The notes under the pieces: model-generated
What the model saw: the letters and a program-made list of their open reading frames with translations, nothing else
The model's database searches: none
Told to the model about the DNA's origin: nothing
Made by a program: the position numbers and the translations under genes
Assembly (NCBI GenBank): GCA_024516155.1
Contig: JAJJXM010000085.1
Location: 124,001-188,000 of the forward strand
Direction of reading: 5' to 3'
Length of the DNA: 64,000 bases
DNA from: Pyronema omphalodes
Lineage: Eukaryota > Ascomycota > Pezizomycetes > Pezizales > Pyronemataceae
In this document: in pieces, positions 53,708 to 63,423 of the stretch
Layout of the letters: every line of letters begins with the position of its first letter
Numbering within the stretch: the stretch's first letter is position 1

Positions 53708-56700
53708 AGAAAAACATTAACCCGAAGCCTCCAGAAAATCCCTTCATTATTTCAAGTATAGGGAGATACCAACGTGACAAGAAAATTATTTTAGAAGTCA
53801 GGATTCAAGGAAAAAACAAAGAGACACATAAAACTACGGCTATGGTAGACTGCGGGGCTACCGAAAACTTCATAGACAAAGACTACGCCGGAAAAATCAA
53901 ACTCCCCCTTAATAAAAAGACAATAGTACGAAGAGTATTAACCGTAGACGGGAGGGAAATGGCGAGCGGACCAGTCACACACGACACCACCGTGTGGTTG
54001 ACCATAAACAATCACCACAAACAAATCAAATTACACTGTATCACCATAGGCAATTCCCCCATCATCGTAGGGTTGCCATGGCTGAAAAAACACAACCCGA
54101 ACATTGATTGGAAGGAAGGAAAGGTAACCTTCGACTCTGAAAAATGTGCAAGGGAATGCTTGGATCTGTCCCCCCACGCCAAAACTGTCCCGGAGGAAGC
54201 AGCAATTCGACTGTACCAACGCAATTTCAACCCAAAAAGAAAGCGCAGCCTGGACCGAAGTACTGAAGAGGGTGACGAGTACCCCAGCGAAAATGACGAC
54301 ATTTGTCTTGTTCACGACCAAGAAGGAAAACCAGAGGAGGGCACGAGTGGAGATATCCGGAACACCCTCACGCTCCAACAACCTTCCGCTCCCGACGAAT
54401 ACTACGAAATAGCCGAGACCTCAAGAGAGAAACCCCAAGAAGTCATAAACGAGAATGTTCCCAACAAGCCAAAACCCGAGGATGTTGTCCCAAAGGAATA
54501 CCATGACTACCTGAGGGTTTTTACGGAAAAAGGGAATAGCTCACCACCTCCCCACCGCCATCAGGATCATCGAATACCCTTGATAGACGACAAGATGCCT
54601 CCGTTTGAATCTTTACGAGCGCTGGATGAAAATAGGCTACAAGCCTTGAAAGAATACATCGATGGCAGTCTAAGAAAGGGATGGATACGTAGCTCTACAT
54701 CTCCCGCAGGAGCCCCCATCCACTTCGTAAAAAAGAAAGACGGAGGCCTACGGCTGTGTGTGGATTATCGAGGACTCAACGCTATCACCATAAAAGATAG
54801 GACCCCGTTACCACTAATCGGGGAAGCATTGGATAGGTTGGCAAAAGCAAAATTTTATACCAAACTGGACGTACGAGATGCCTACCACAACCTCCGAATA
54901 GCAAAAGGCGACGAGTGGAAGACCGCGTTCAGGACGAAATATGGGTTGTTTGAATACCTCGTCATGCCGTTCGGCTTAACCAATGCCCCCGCCTCGTTCC
55001 AACGCTGGATGAATGAAGTGTTAAGTGACTACTTGGATATCTTCTGTATCGCGTATCTCGATGATAACTTAATCTACTCGGATGGCATGGAAACCCATCG
55101 AAAACATGTCCGTCTCATCTTAGAAAGAATCGGACAAGTGGGCCTTAACCTGAAGGTGAGCAAGTGTGAATTCCATACCAACAAGACAGAATACCTCGGG
55201 TACATCATTGCCCCAGACGGGATATCCAAGGACCCGGAGAAGATAAAAGCCGTAAAGGATTGGCAGGAACCTAGCAACGTAAAGGGAATCCAGAGTTTTC
55301 TTGGGTTCGCGAACTTTTATCGCCGGTTCATAAGAGATTTCAGTAAAATCACTACCCCCCTCACAAGGCTCATACGAAGAGACGCACCATTCATATGGGA
55401 CGACGCAGCCCAACAGGCGTTCGACAGCCTAAAGCAGGCTATGGTCTCTCAACCAATCCTAAAACAGTTCGAACCTACTCGCCCACTCACTCTGGAAACC
55501 GACGCTTCAGATTACGCTATTGGAGCAGTCTGTTCTCAGCCCGATGAAGACGGAATCCTACACCCTTTAGGATACTTCTCCTGCAAACTGAAAGATGCCG
55601 AACGTAACTACGACATTCACGACAAGGAACTCCTAGCCATCGTAGAAAGCCTCCAGAAATGGGCTACGTACTGCAAGAGCACTCAGCACCAGATTAAAAT
55701 TCTCACCGATCATAAGAATCTGGAGTACTGGAAAACGAAAAAAGACCTCAACCTGCGTCAGGCACGGTGGGGCGAAGTCCTCGCTAATTACGACTGCACC
55801 ATTGTTTATCGGCCAGGGAAATTAGCGGGAAAACCGGACATCTTATCTCGCGAGTCAGGAGACTCGCCCTGGGAAGGGGAGGCAAAACATCGGCAGAATA
55901 AAGACCGCATACTACTGCCAGAACAATCTTTCTCGGCTAGTGTAGTAAGCCTAGCAAAACCCTCGCCTAACCCAAACGATTCTCGGCTAGACCCCTCCGT
56001 GTTTAAACCTACCAATTTAGCGCCTATGCCCAGCCTGGAAGCGTACGCAACTAGTGTAACCCGATTACGTGAGGACGAAGCACTGCTAGCCACAATAAAA
56101 GAAAAAATGGTGGAGGATCAGGAAATTCAGGGGATACTAACGAAACTACGAAACGGGGAGAAACAAGACACCAGAGTGGCGCTAGGACTTTGCAAGGAAG
56201 AAGAGGGGCTGCTAACATACGAAGGACTCATCTGGATTCCCCAAGGTGACGAATTGCGACTAAAAATCCTTCACGACCATCACGACGCGTTAACTGCAGG
56301 ACACACAGGAAGAGCTCGAACGCTGGAACTGATTACTCGGAAATACTATTGGCCGCAACAACGTCAGTACATCCAACGATACGTCGACAATTGCGACATG
56401 TGCAAGCGAATCAAACCCATCCGTCACGCCCCTTTCGGACTGTTAAAACCCCTACAGTTACCAACAAGACCGTGGGACTCCATTTCTATGGACTTCATCA
56501 CCGGGTTACCAGAAGTCGGAGGAGACAATGCATTGTGGGTAATTGTTGACCGGTTAACAAAGATGGCACACTTCGTGGCCTGCAAAGAAACCATGACCCC
56601 CCAAGACCTAGCGGAGGGGTTCGTCCAACACGTCGTGCGCCCCCACGGTCTTCCAGGCAGCATTGTGTCAGATCGAGGGTCACTATTTAGATCGAAATTC

Positions 56701-57552
56701 TGGAAGCAGATTATGGAGACTATGGGCACCACTCGAAGCCTCAGTACGTCTTTCCACCCAGAAACTGATGGACAAACGGAGAGAACAAACGCTACCCTCG
56801 AGCAATACCTCCGAGGCTACTGCAACTACCAACAGGACAACTGGAAGACCCTCCTGCCCATCGCGGAATTCTGCTATAATAACACCAAATCAGAAACATT
56901 GGGCCTGACACCCTTCTTCGCTAACTACGGATACCACCCCCGATTCCAACCAGACCTTAGTGCCGCAAGGGAGCCCACCCCCGAGGCTATCACGTACATC
57001 AGCACATTGAAAAATTTGGACCAGCAACTACAAGCAGATATACAATGGGCGCAGTCGGAACAGGCGGAGCAAGCCAACAAGAAAAGAAAGCCAGACCCCC
57101 TCCTAACCGTAGGAGATAAGGTCTGGTTGAAAAGAAAATATATAAAAACAACTCGCCCGTCAAGTAAGCTGGATCATAAGCTCCTTGGCCCGTACTCGAT
57201 CTTGGAAAAAATAGGAACCAAAGCCTATAAGTTAGCCCTTCCCCCCGGCGTGAAACTCCACCCGGTTTTTCACGTATCTCTACTCGAACCCGCGACAACG
57301 AAATATCCGCCTATCCCCGGCCACGTCAAACCCCCCCCACCGGCTATCATCGTCAACGGACAACAGGAGTGGGAGGTCGAAGAAATCATAGACTCTCGAC
57401 GATCACGAAACCGTCTCCAATACCGGGTAAAGTGGAAAGGATTCCACGACGAAGACAAAGCCTGGTATCCCGCTACCAATTTCGATAACGCCCCCGAAGT
57501 AGTTGCGGAATTCCATCAAAAATACCCTGGGAAACCATCCCCTCAAAATTAA
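53665..57552 (+). CDS. gypsy-C Pol polyprotein (PR-RT-RNaseH-IN-chromodomain)
   Basis: Uninterrupted. I start it at the frameshift site because the frame is open there and conserved protease sequence (NPFIISSIGRYQ...ILEVRIQG) lies upstream of the first ATG (53842). Counting from that ATG: protease VDCGATENFID at 2-12; RT with GGLRLCVDYRGLN, MPFGLTNAPASFQ and catalytic YLDD at about 405-408; RNase H with ETDASDYAIGAVCSQ and HDKELLAIVESL; integrase HHCC (HHDALTAGH, CDMCKRIK) and catalytic D884, D944, E980 (spacing 59 and 35, i.e. D,D35E); chromodomain EWEVEEIIDSRRS...LQYRVKWKGF near the end. The chromodomain of chromoviruses steers integration to heterochromatin. No inactivating change is seen. 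Confidence 0.93.
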   Translation, partial: RGSPGVKTTDTLLGKKNINPKPPENPFIISSIGRYQRDKKIILEVRIQGKNKETHKTTAMVDCGATENFIDKDYAGKIKLPLNKKTIVRRVLTVDGREMASGPVTHDTTVWLTINNHHKQIKLHCITIGNSPIIVGLPWLKKHNPNIDWKEGKVTFDSEKCARECLDLSPHAKTVPEEAAIRLYQRNFNPKRKRSLDRSTEEGDEYPSENDDICLVHDQEGKPEEGTSGDIRNTLTLQQPSAPDEYYEIAETSREKPQEVINENVPNKPKPEDVVPKEYHDYLRVFTEKGNSSPPPHRHQDHRIPLIDDKMPPFESLRALDENRLQALKEYIDGSLRKGWIRSSTSPAGAPIHFVKKKDGGLRLCVDYRGLNAITIKDRTPLPLIGEALDRLAKAKFYTKLDVRDAYHNLRIAKGDEWKTAFRTKYGLFEYLVMPFGLTNAPASFQRWMNEVLSDYLDIFCIAYLDDNLIYSDGMETHRKHVRLILERIGQVGLNLKVSKCEFHTNKTEYLGYIIAPDGISKDPEKIKAVKDWQEPSNVKGIQSFLGFANFYRRFIRDFSKITTPLTRLIRRDAPFIWDDAAQQAFDSLKQAMVSQPILKQFEPTRPLTLETDASDYAIGAVCSQPDEDGILHPLGYFSCKLKDAERNYDIHDKELLAIVESLQKWATYCKSTQHQIKILTDHKNLEYWKTKKDLNLRQARWGEVLANYDCTIVYRPGKLAGKPDILSRESGDSPWEGEAKHRQNKDRILLPEQSFSASVVSLAKPSPNPNDSRLDPSVFKPTNLAPMPSLEAYATSVTRLREDEALLATIKEKMVEDQEIQGILTKLRNGEKQDTRVALGLCKEEEGLLTYEGLIWIPQGDELRLKILHDHHDALTAGHTGRARTLELITRKYYWPQQRQYIQRYVDNCDMCKRIKPIRHAPFGLLKPLQLPTRPWDSISMDFITGLPEVGGDNALWVIVDRLTKMAHFVACKETMTPQDLAEGFVQHVVRPHGLPGSIVSDRGSLFRSKFWKQIMETMGTTRSLSTSFHPETDGQTERTNATLEQYLRGYCNYQQDNWKTLLPIAEFCYNNTKSETLGLTPFFANYGYHPRFQPDLSAAREPTPEAITYISTLKNLDQQLQADIQWAQSEQAEQANKKRKPDPLLTVGDKVWLKRKYIKTTRPSSKLDHKLLGPYSILEKIGTKAYKLALPPGVKLHPVFHVSLLEPATTKYPPIPGHVKPPPPAIIVNGQQEWEVEEIIDSRRSRNRLQYRVKWKGFHDEDKAWYPATNFDNAPEVVAEFHQKYPGKPSPQN

Positions 57553-57555
57553 GGA

Positions 57556-58260
57556 ATGAGTTCCTACTCCCGGGAAGATACCCCGGCAGAGACGTTGGGC
57601 CGGAACCACGATCTCCCTCCCTCGTTACCTTTCCTCAACTTACCCCACGAAAATATCCACTGGACGTTCTGCCACGAACGTCATTGTACCCACTATCAAC
57701 AAGAAAAACAACAAAAAAACCCCTTCAAACCCTCCGGAGAAAACGGATATCCCACCGATCACTGCTACTGCGGCGAAACCCATTCACCCGAACTCGACGA
57801 GATTATCCAAGTACAACGTCTCAACCCTCGAAAAGCCTGCCGACGTTGGCAACAAGGCCGTCGTATCTGCCACCGCTGTGGATTCCTGGTCAACCTGACC
57901 AACCACGCTGAAAGATGCCTTGTCTCCCACCGAACCACCGTTACTCTGACCCAAAGCCCACCCACGAACCCCGACCGAACTCCGGAGTCCCCTCCGAACG
58001 AACCCCGCTTCCAACGCTCCCCCCAACAACAATCTGACCCGAATCCCCGATCGTACCAACCTCTCTACAAACCCCACAAAAACCTCGTGGGATCACCACA
58101 CCCGAGAAGCCTCGTCGGAGCCTCGGCCCTGGAGAGGGGGCTATTGTCAAGAATCAACTTCGACATGCTCTTAGGAGCCTCCATTACGGTTGGCATCCTT
58201 TGGACACTGGGAATAACCGTGGCCGTAGGGTACCTATTTACCACGGAGAGAAAAGACTAG
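57556..58260 (+). CDS. gypsy-C ORF3: Cys/His-rich protein with C-terminal hydrophobic segment
   Basis: 234 codons, starting 3 nt after the pol stop. Residues 36-121 are rich in Cys and His: FCHERHCTHY (39-47), HCYCGETH (69-76), and RICHRCGFLVNL followed by TNHAERC (103-121), the last a C2HC-type finger pattern. A Pro/Ser/Arg/Asn-rich linker (125-190) follows. Residues about 204-225 are hydrophobic (MLLGASITVGILWTLGITVA) and could span a membrane; they are coded by the first 115 bp of the 3' LTR. No signal peptide is visible. The polypurine tract lies inside the gene. I know no family match. It occupies the position of env or other third ORFs in some gypsy elements; function unknown. Confidence 0.7.
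   Translation: MSSYSREDTPAETLGRNHDLPPSLPFLNLPHENIHWTFCHERHCTHYQQEKQQKNPFKPSGENGYPTDHCYCGETHSPELDEIIQVQRLNPRKACRRWQQGRRICHRCGFLVNLTNHAERCLVSHRTTVTLTQSPPTNPDRTPESPPNEPRFQRSPQQQSDPNPRSYQPLYKPHKNLVGSPHPRSLVGASALERGLLSRINFDMLLGASITVGILWTLGITVAVGYLFTTERKD
58131..58144 (+). promoter_or_regulatory. gypsy-C polypurine tract
   Basis: GGAGAGGGGGCTAT directly before the 3' LTR, inside ORF3. Confidence 0.65.
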
Positions 58261-59104
58261 GAAATCACCATTGTTGGGGATTCCGAGGCTAGGGTTGATA
58301 CACCCCCCTCAGAAAGGAATTAGCGAGAAAAAGAAATATGCGAATGAGGGATGTAAGCGAGGAATTCGGGAGGAAATAAGGGAGCGGGGAGTTAACCGGA
58401 ATACCGTGAGAAAGCGAGCTATGTCAACTCCGCTGTTCGAATTAGGGAACCCCGAACGAACAGGGGCTTCACGATAAGAACGAAGCATGCTCGGTGAAAT
58501 GGATCGGACAAGAGAGTGGGGAAAACATAGGCGAAAAAGTGTAGGCGAAGAGGGGGTTTCGGGTATGAAATGTCGAGGCAAGCGAGGCTCGCTTAGCTCG
58601 CGAATGGACCCGAGCAGTGAAAAGATAAAAGAATGAAAAAGGGGGAAAAAAGGAAGCGAAGGGCATCACGTAATAGTTAGAATTATTAGTTAGCAAATAT
58701 TGTAATTACAGATTGAGGCGTGGAGAAGGACGGGGAGGATTCTGGGAAATCCGAAGTGTTGAAGGAACGACGAATTTGACCCTCGGGCGTCGATGAAAAG
58801 AGGAGGGACGAAAAGGTCTAAAGAGGGATAGATAGGACACGTAGATATTCTCCACGCAATCAATTTACTTTCAACATCCACCTCCTTCTCCCTCGATTCG
58901 GCCGTCCCTTCTGTGAACGAAATCACCGAATAGGAGTAACCTCTAACCGTAACCCCAGATCCCCAACCCTGTCCCCAACTTCCCTCCTTCCCCACGGTAG
59001 AGAATCCCCCTCCTAGAAGTCCTTCCTGTGAAACTCTCGACAGGACTACCACAAGAACAATCGTGTTGCCTACCTCCTTGCCTAACCGCCGGTGGTGCCT
59101 AACA
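58145..59104 (+). repeat. gypsy-C 3' LTR
   Basis: 960 bp; carries the last ~38 codons of ORF3. Followed by GATGC and the resumed LINE-4 ORF2. Confidence 0.95.
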
Positions 59105-59445
59105 GATGCACCTGTCCAATGCAACCCCCACAAACACCCAAACACCTCATCCTAGGCTGCCCAAAATACCAAGTACAGAGGAATAAACTCCGCCGCGAAC
59201 TGAAACTCCACAGGAACCACCCTGCACCACTCCAAGTGATACTCCACTCTGCCGATGGAACCAAGGCCCTTATCACTATGATCTCTACTACCAAGATTGC
59301 CACCGCAGAGTTGATACAGGCACAGGTAAGTAATGCTCCCGCTCTGGAAGATGACCCGGAAGGAAGGAGAATAGGCTGGGGAACACTGATCGAATCTGAG
59401 AACGAGCACGAAGCGGTTCGGAGCGAATAAGACGAATAATGCTGT

Positions 59446-59470
59446 AAAAAAAAAAAAAAAAAAAAAAAAA
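59446..59470 (+). repeat. A25 homopolymer in LINE-4 3' UTR
   Basis: Lies 16 bp after the ORF2 stop, more than 800 bp before the real LINE tail, so it is not the end of the element. Confidence 0.9.
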
Positions 59471-59584
59471 CCCTGAAGACAGATACATAATTATGTACAT
59501 AGAGAGCCGAAGAACAGCAAGAGCAAGAAATGGTAGCGCGCGGGAAAGGCAAAAGAGAAGAAGAGAGAGGAAGAAGAGGACCAG

Positions 59585-60005
59585 TGTAATTGAGCAGAGA
59601 AGAGAGGAGAAGAGAGGAGAGGAGCAGAGAAGATTGAAGTAGAGAGGCGAGGAGAGTAGAGGAGAGGCGAGGAGAGAAGAGGAGCGGTGAGGAGAGAAGA
59701 GGAGAGAAGAGGACAGAAGAGGAGAGAAGAGGAGAGAAGAGGAGAGAAGAGGAGAGAAGAGGAGAGAAGAGGAGAGAAGAGGAGAGGCGAGGAGAGGCGA
59801 GGAGAGAAGAGGAGAGAAGAGGAAAGAAGAGGAGAGGCGAGGAGGGAAGAGGAGAGGCGAGGAGAGAAGAGGAGAGGCGAGGAGAGAAGAGGAGAGGCGA
59901 GGAGAGAAGAGGAAAGGCGAGGAGAGAAGAGGAGAGGCGAGGAGAGAAGAGGAGAGGCGAGGAGAGAAGAGGAAAGTTAAGGAGATCATAGGAAGGCAGA
60001 GGAGA
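59585..60005 (+). repeat. GGAGAGAAGA / GGAGAGGCGA minisatellite
   Basis: About 40 purine-rich 10-bp units in the LINE-4 3' UTR, alternating AAGA and GCGA versions in the right half. The CT-rich complement gives long but meaningless open frames. Confidence 0.95.
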
Positions 60006-60285
60006 GCAGAAGAGAGCAAAGATAGGGTACGAACAACGAAGTGAGACGGTAGAGTGAGAGTGCCGGGAGGGAAAAAAGCAAACAGGGCACCAAAATGTAA
60101 CGACGTGAATGAAAACCACCAGAAGGAAGAGAGGTGGCAACAGGCCCAAGAAATGAAGTACGCTCTGGGGCGGATCCCAGCGAGACTCCAAGGTAACAGC
60201 TGGAGCCTCGAAATGTAAATAGACTGTAGCATACGTCATAACCTTAAGGTTGGGAACGTTCAAGAAAATCAAATCAAATCAAAAA

Positions 60286-60531
60286 CCCTCTGTCTCCTCC
60301 ATCATCATCCATTGATCCTCTAAGCAACGATCCCGTAACTACAGCAACGAATACCTCCGAAGACGACCCTTGAGTTTATTCGGCCTGCGATCGGTTAATT
60401 CTCTTCCTAGCTTATCTTTGCAATAAGTTCTTTTAGTTCTTGGGAACAAAGCGTCTGTCTACACCAGGACAGAATACTTGAGATACAACCGGAAAAGCCT
60501 CCGCATACTTGGGACTGTGCCCAGATTTACA
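60286..60531 (+). repeat. LTR-D end, continuing from 44831
   Basis: Resumes LTR-D after LINE-4 and ends ...CACTGTGCCC / AGATTTACA (minus-strand TGTAAATCTGGGCAC), the LTR 3' end. Confidence 0.85.
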
Positions 60532-60827
60532 CCCTCTGCCATGATTAACAAAGTTCAATCCGGAATTCTCGACATTGTCATCCCTTGGTTCAGACTGTTG
60601 ATGCATTTGCCTCTGCCTTCCCTCTTGAAGGTAATACAACCTTTCCTCCTTGACCTGAGAATACATGTCAACACAGTATTCACATGGCCATAGACTGGAC
60701 TGCATGAACCATGGTTCCGAGGGCAAAGTGTATCGGTACCATTGGATTTGGGTTGAACCATAGGAGTTGTCACGTGGCCCTCCTGATGTACCTCGTGGAA
60801 ACAATGGAGCATATTGTAGTGGTTCAT
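60532..60827. other. 296-bp spacer between two LTR-D copies in the same orientation
   Basis: No ORF of note. LTR-D end - 296 bp - LTR-D start is the arrangement of a very small non-autonomous LTR element (TRIM-like) or of a deletion derivative. It does not resemble the first part of gypsy-D internal sequence. Confidence 0.5.
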
Positions 60828-61545
60828 TGTCACTCCCGAAAAGCTGTGAGGAGGGAATCGGTATCATATATAATGAGATGGAGAATATGGCAAACTCCGC
60901 AGAGAATGAATAATGAGTTAGTATGCCTGCCGGAACCCCTCGAGGAGCTCCGACAAGTGACGTCACATAATTCCTCACTTGCCGATAGGACCTCATGAGG
61001 ATCCCGGCCCGAGGGGTTGCAAACATTATTCCATGTTAGTTTGGGAGATTTTAAAAAGCGAAGAGATTGGGCAAGACTTACCTCCTGGGTGCAAACTTAC
61101 CCTGGAGCAACTACAAACAACACTGATGGAGAACAAAGAAGAAGACGAAACGTTACCTCCATATCCCTGAGGAGTGTTTGGAAGTCCACAGCTACAGGAG
61201 GGTCTGCACTGGAACAGCGGTCCAAGGATGTGCAGAGCGGTGCGATGACATCATCATGTGTTACTTTGTGGGCTGAATGGTCCGCGAGGAACATAAGGCA
61301 GAGTCTAGTGGGCAAACAGCCGTAGGGCTATCGACAAGGGTCAAAATTGATAAGGTATGAGACAATGTCCATAAGCAGGCAACCCTCTCAAGAAAACTGT
61401 TTCGTGGAACCAATATGACGCGGCCGTATGCTATTGACTACCAACCAAGGAACAGGTCAGCATTTGCATCCACACCAGGGGTGGCTGCGTGAACTTCGCG
61501 CTGGCGGGGGTATGATAACATCACACAGGAACCTGGCTATTGAAG
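60828..61545 (+). repeat. LTR-D 5' part
   Basis: Starts TGTCACTCCCG and follows the LTR-D order (TATCATATATAATG, CGGAACCCCTCGAGGAGC, then GCATTTGCATCCACACCAGG), more diverged than the other copies. Breaks at about 61545 where LTR-D in the opposite orientation begins. Confidence 0.75.
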
Positions 61546-61637
61546 CTTTCAGTAGAGAGGTTTATTCGATCAGTGGTTCTTCGTTTGAAAGGTATTCAAC
61601 AAATAGATTTCCCAAGAAGCTAGGATGTAAACTAATC
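61546..61637 (-). repeat. LTR-D piece left of LINE-5
   Basis: Diverged LTR-D ending GTAAACTAATC (61627-61637), the LINE-5 target duplication. Confidence 0.7.
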
Positions 61638-63423
61638 TGATCTTTGTTTATTGCGACTAGAGCTACTATGGCTATTGCGCTCCACCTACTTCATACCCAT
61701 ACCCTGCCACACCGCAGTTGCTCTGGGATGCAACCACCCGCGCGACCTATAATACTATGTACAGGAGATCCGGCTATGCCCAGGGTATTTCAAACAAAAC
61801 AGAAACAAAAACAAAACATATTCACCCTACAAAGGAAACCTAAACTAGCCCTTCAAAACAAGAACAAACAAAGAAAAAAGCTACGATTCACGCGGGTCAT
61901 GTGGGGAGTTTGTCAAGTGTGGAAAGATATTTGTGCAGTCATTAGAGCTCGCGCTCCATAGACAAATCATTATCAGCGTCGGGGGCCTTGCCTTTCCCGG
62001 CCGGGAGGAGTTTGATCCGTACGGGGCAAAGAGGGTCGGTTGCTGGGTGAGCAGCACTGCAAAGAGCGCATTTCACAGGTGGGTGGGTGCAGGCCTTACC
62101 GGCACGACAGGAGGGGACAGGGCATTGGTGGTCCTTAGTGCTGTGTGGTTGGGTGCAGATGGCGCAGGTGGGTTTCTCCGCTTTGCAGAGAGAGGTGTGG
62201 TGGCCGTAAACCTGGCAGTTCCGGCATTGGGTGGTTGGTGTCCAGGAGAAGTACTCGGTAATCCGGCACTTCCGGTTACAGAGAAAGAGGTTGTTGGTGC
62301 CGATTTGGTTGAGGTTGACAGCACCGCTGAGGGCGATCACCATCGTGGAGGCTTGTTTGTTGAGGCGGCGGTTATCTGGGACTAGCCAGCGAGGTTCTTG
62401 CATGAGTTTCAGGGTGGGGTAGGTCGATTCGATAAGCTTTTTCACGCCTACACCATTGGCTGCGGTTGGGATGTTGTGGACTGGGAATTTAGTCCAGCGG
62501 CTATTGTTGGTTCCGGATATTGGTTTCAGCCAGTGAATTCTGTTGAGGAGCATCTGCATATATGGTTCGTATGCAGAGGCCGGGGTGGTAGGGTTGGTCG
62601 TCAATACCAGTTTGTTGTGGTCATTGATCCTTGCAAGAGTGAGTGGGGGAAGAGGGATATTGTTGGCCATCAGTACGTCGTTGTTGAGGCACATCAACAC
62701 ATTGGTGGCTTCTTTTTCTCGACTCCTAGTCAGTGTTGGGTTGTCCAGTGTGATGATAATCTCCCTTTCGATACGTGGGAGGGCTTGCGGGATGATGGGG
62801 GCCGGTGTTTGCTTCTTCTTTTTGCGCGACACGGTTGTGAATTGTTGATCCTTGCCTTCAACTGATGCGGAGACGCGTTCAGCCCAGGTAAGGTTGCCGG
62901 TGGTTGGTTTCTGTGGTTTGGGGGCGGCTGGGGTCGGGGCCCGAGTGGTGGACCTTCCCCTTGCGGTGGGGTCGCCGGGTGGCATGTGGGGTGCAGGGGT
63001 GGCGGTGAGTTGTCGGCGCGTACGGTTCAGCTCTGCCGTGATCGAAGCGACTTGTTTCTCGAGTTCGCGTATGCGGTTGGTGCTGGTGGCTTGTGAAGAA
63101 AGCAAGGCTTTCTCCATTCGCTCGACTTGTAGGGATAGCTGGAGGAGCAGTTGGCGGTCTGGTTCGGCAAGTGACAGGCCAGCGGTGGCTGGTCTTGGTT
63201 CATTATCGGCAGGTGGGATGGTGGGGCGTTTACGCGCTCCACTAGGTGTCGGTGTGGATCTTTCGGAGGAAGGTGGAGGAGGGGACCCGACATTAATGGT
63301 GTTTCTGAACCTGAAAGTGTCGAGATTGCGTTGAGACATGGTAGAGAGTGTTCTCAACAAGATAAAGAGTGGAGTCTGCGCAACTACAGACGAGGAGAAA
63401 GGGGGGCGAGCACTTGATCGAAA
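61638..63423 (-). mobile_element. LINE-5: ORF1-only LINE (half-LINE)
   Basis: 1,786 bp with an exact 11-bp duplication GTAAACTAATC (61627-61637, 63424-63434). Short 5' UTR, intact ORF1, then only ~300 bp of 3' UTR whose last ~65 bp match LINE-3. There is no ORF2. Same insertion position in LTR-D as LINE-3. Confidence 0.9.
61942..63339 (-). CDS. LINE-5 ORF1: gag-like RNA-binding protein
   Basis: 465 residues from ATG 63339, chosen because MSQRNL aligns with MSQQKL of LINE-3; the frame is open upstream to 63504 but that part is LTR and 5' UTR. Ser/Pro N-terminus, coiled coil (LQVERMEKALLSSQ, IRELEKQVASITAELNR), central domain (ALPRIEREIIITLDN, LVLTTNPTTPASAYEPYMQM, RWTKFPVHNIPT, ESTYPTLKLMQEPRWLVP) and three zinc knuckles CRNCQVYGHHTSLC, CAICTQPHSTKDHQC and CALCSAAHPATDPLC. 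The stop overlaps a downstream ATG as TAATG, but that frame closes after nine codons. It would bind RNA; reverse transcriptase must come from a relative such as LINE-3. Confidence 0.9.
   Translation of the reverse strand: MSQRNLDTFRFRNTINVGSPPPPSSERSTPTPSGARKRPTIPPADNEPRPATAGLSLAEPDRQLLLQLSLQVERMEKALLSSQATSTNRIRELEKQVASITAELNRTRRQLTATPAPHMPPGDPTARGRSTTRAPTPAAPKPQKPTTGNLTWAERVSASVEGKDQQFTTVSRKKKKQTPAPIIPQALPRIEREIIITLDNPTLTRSREKEATNVLMCLNNDVLMANNIPLPPLTLARINDHNKLVLTTNPTTPASAYEPYMQMLLNRIHWLKPISGTNNSRWTKFPVHNIPTAANGVGVKKLIESTYPTLKLMQEPRWLVPDNRRLNKQASTMVIALSGAVNLNQIGTNNLFLCNRKCRITEYFSWTPTTQCRNCQVYGHHTSLCKAEKPTCAICTQPHSTKDHQCPVPSCRAGKACTHPPVKCALCSAAHPATDPLCPVRIKLLPAGKGKAPDADNDLSMEREL

Larger units (their letters stand above)
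51595..59104 (+). mobile_element. gypsy-C: full-length chromodomain Ty3/gypsy element with a third ORF
   Basis: 7,510 bp with two 960-bp LTRs and a perfect GATGC target duplication (51590-51594, 59105-59109) in LINE-4 ORF2. gag (one frameshift), pol (uninterrupted, all catalytic residues present), then an extra ORF overlapping the 3' LTR. The LTRs differ at about 20 positions by eye (about 2%), so this is one of the younger insertions. Confidence 0.95.
46857..59430 (+). pseudogene. LINE-4 ORF2 (endonuclease, RT, RNase H), nested and broken
   Basis: Pieces: 46857-47099 (RIITHNINRS, DIILIQEANI); frame change and stop to 47263-48294 (CVITGDFNANHALWN, ATGSDHEVIVFEI; pre-RT region); solo LTR-A; 49437-51297 with RT (FLDVRGAFDNVS, GIPQGSPASAMLF, catalytic FIDD near 49976) and RNase H (IIIYTDGSSKED, VYHAELRAI, IFSDNQSAICRI); a frameshift at about 51265, then RGNEIADDLAKAA to 51594; gypsy-C; and 59110-59430 with the C-terminal Cys/His cluster CTCPMQPPQTPKHLILGCPKY. 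Around 49556 the sequence goes from AKPNKAD through a TAG to MAEVYGLLHPDQIGGRP, so about 30 residues of the RT finger region are deleted compared with LINE-3. Not functional. Confidence 0.9.
44832..60285 (+). mobile_element. LINE-4: Tad-like LINE hosting two LTR insertions
   Basis: About 6.8 kb once gypsy-C (51595-59104) and a solo LTR-A (48295-49436) are set aside. ORF1 45140-46864 and ORF2 46857-59430, a long 3' UTR with poly(A) and a GA minisatellite, and an ATCAAATCAAATCAAA tail. An exact 14-bp target duplication lies in LTR-D. A16 (44863-44878) and C15 (45086-45100) homopolymers lie in the 5' UTR. Confidence 0.95.

Noticed and set aside
59082..60272. 396-codon and 314-codon minus-strand frames and a 97-codon plus-strand frame
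   Set aside because: They run through the GGAGAGAAGA minisatellite and give Ser/Leu/Pro or Arg/Glu/Gly repeats only.
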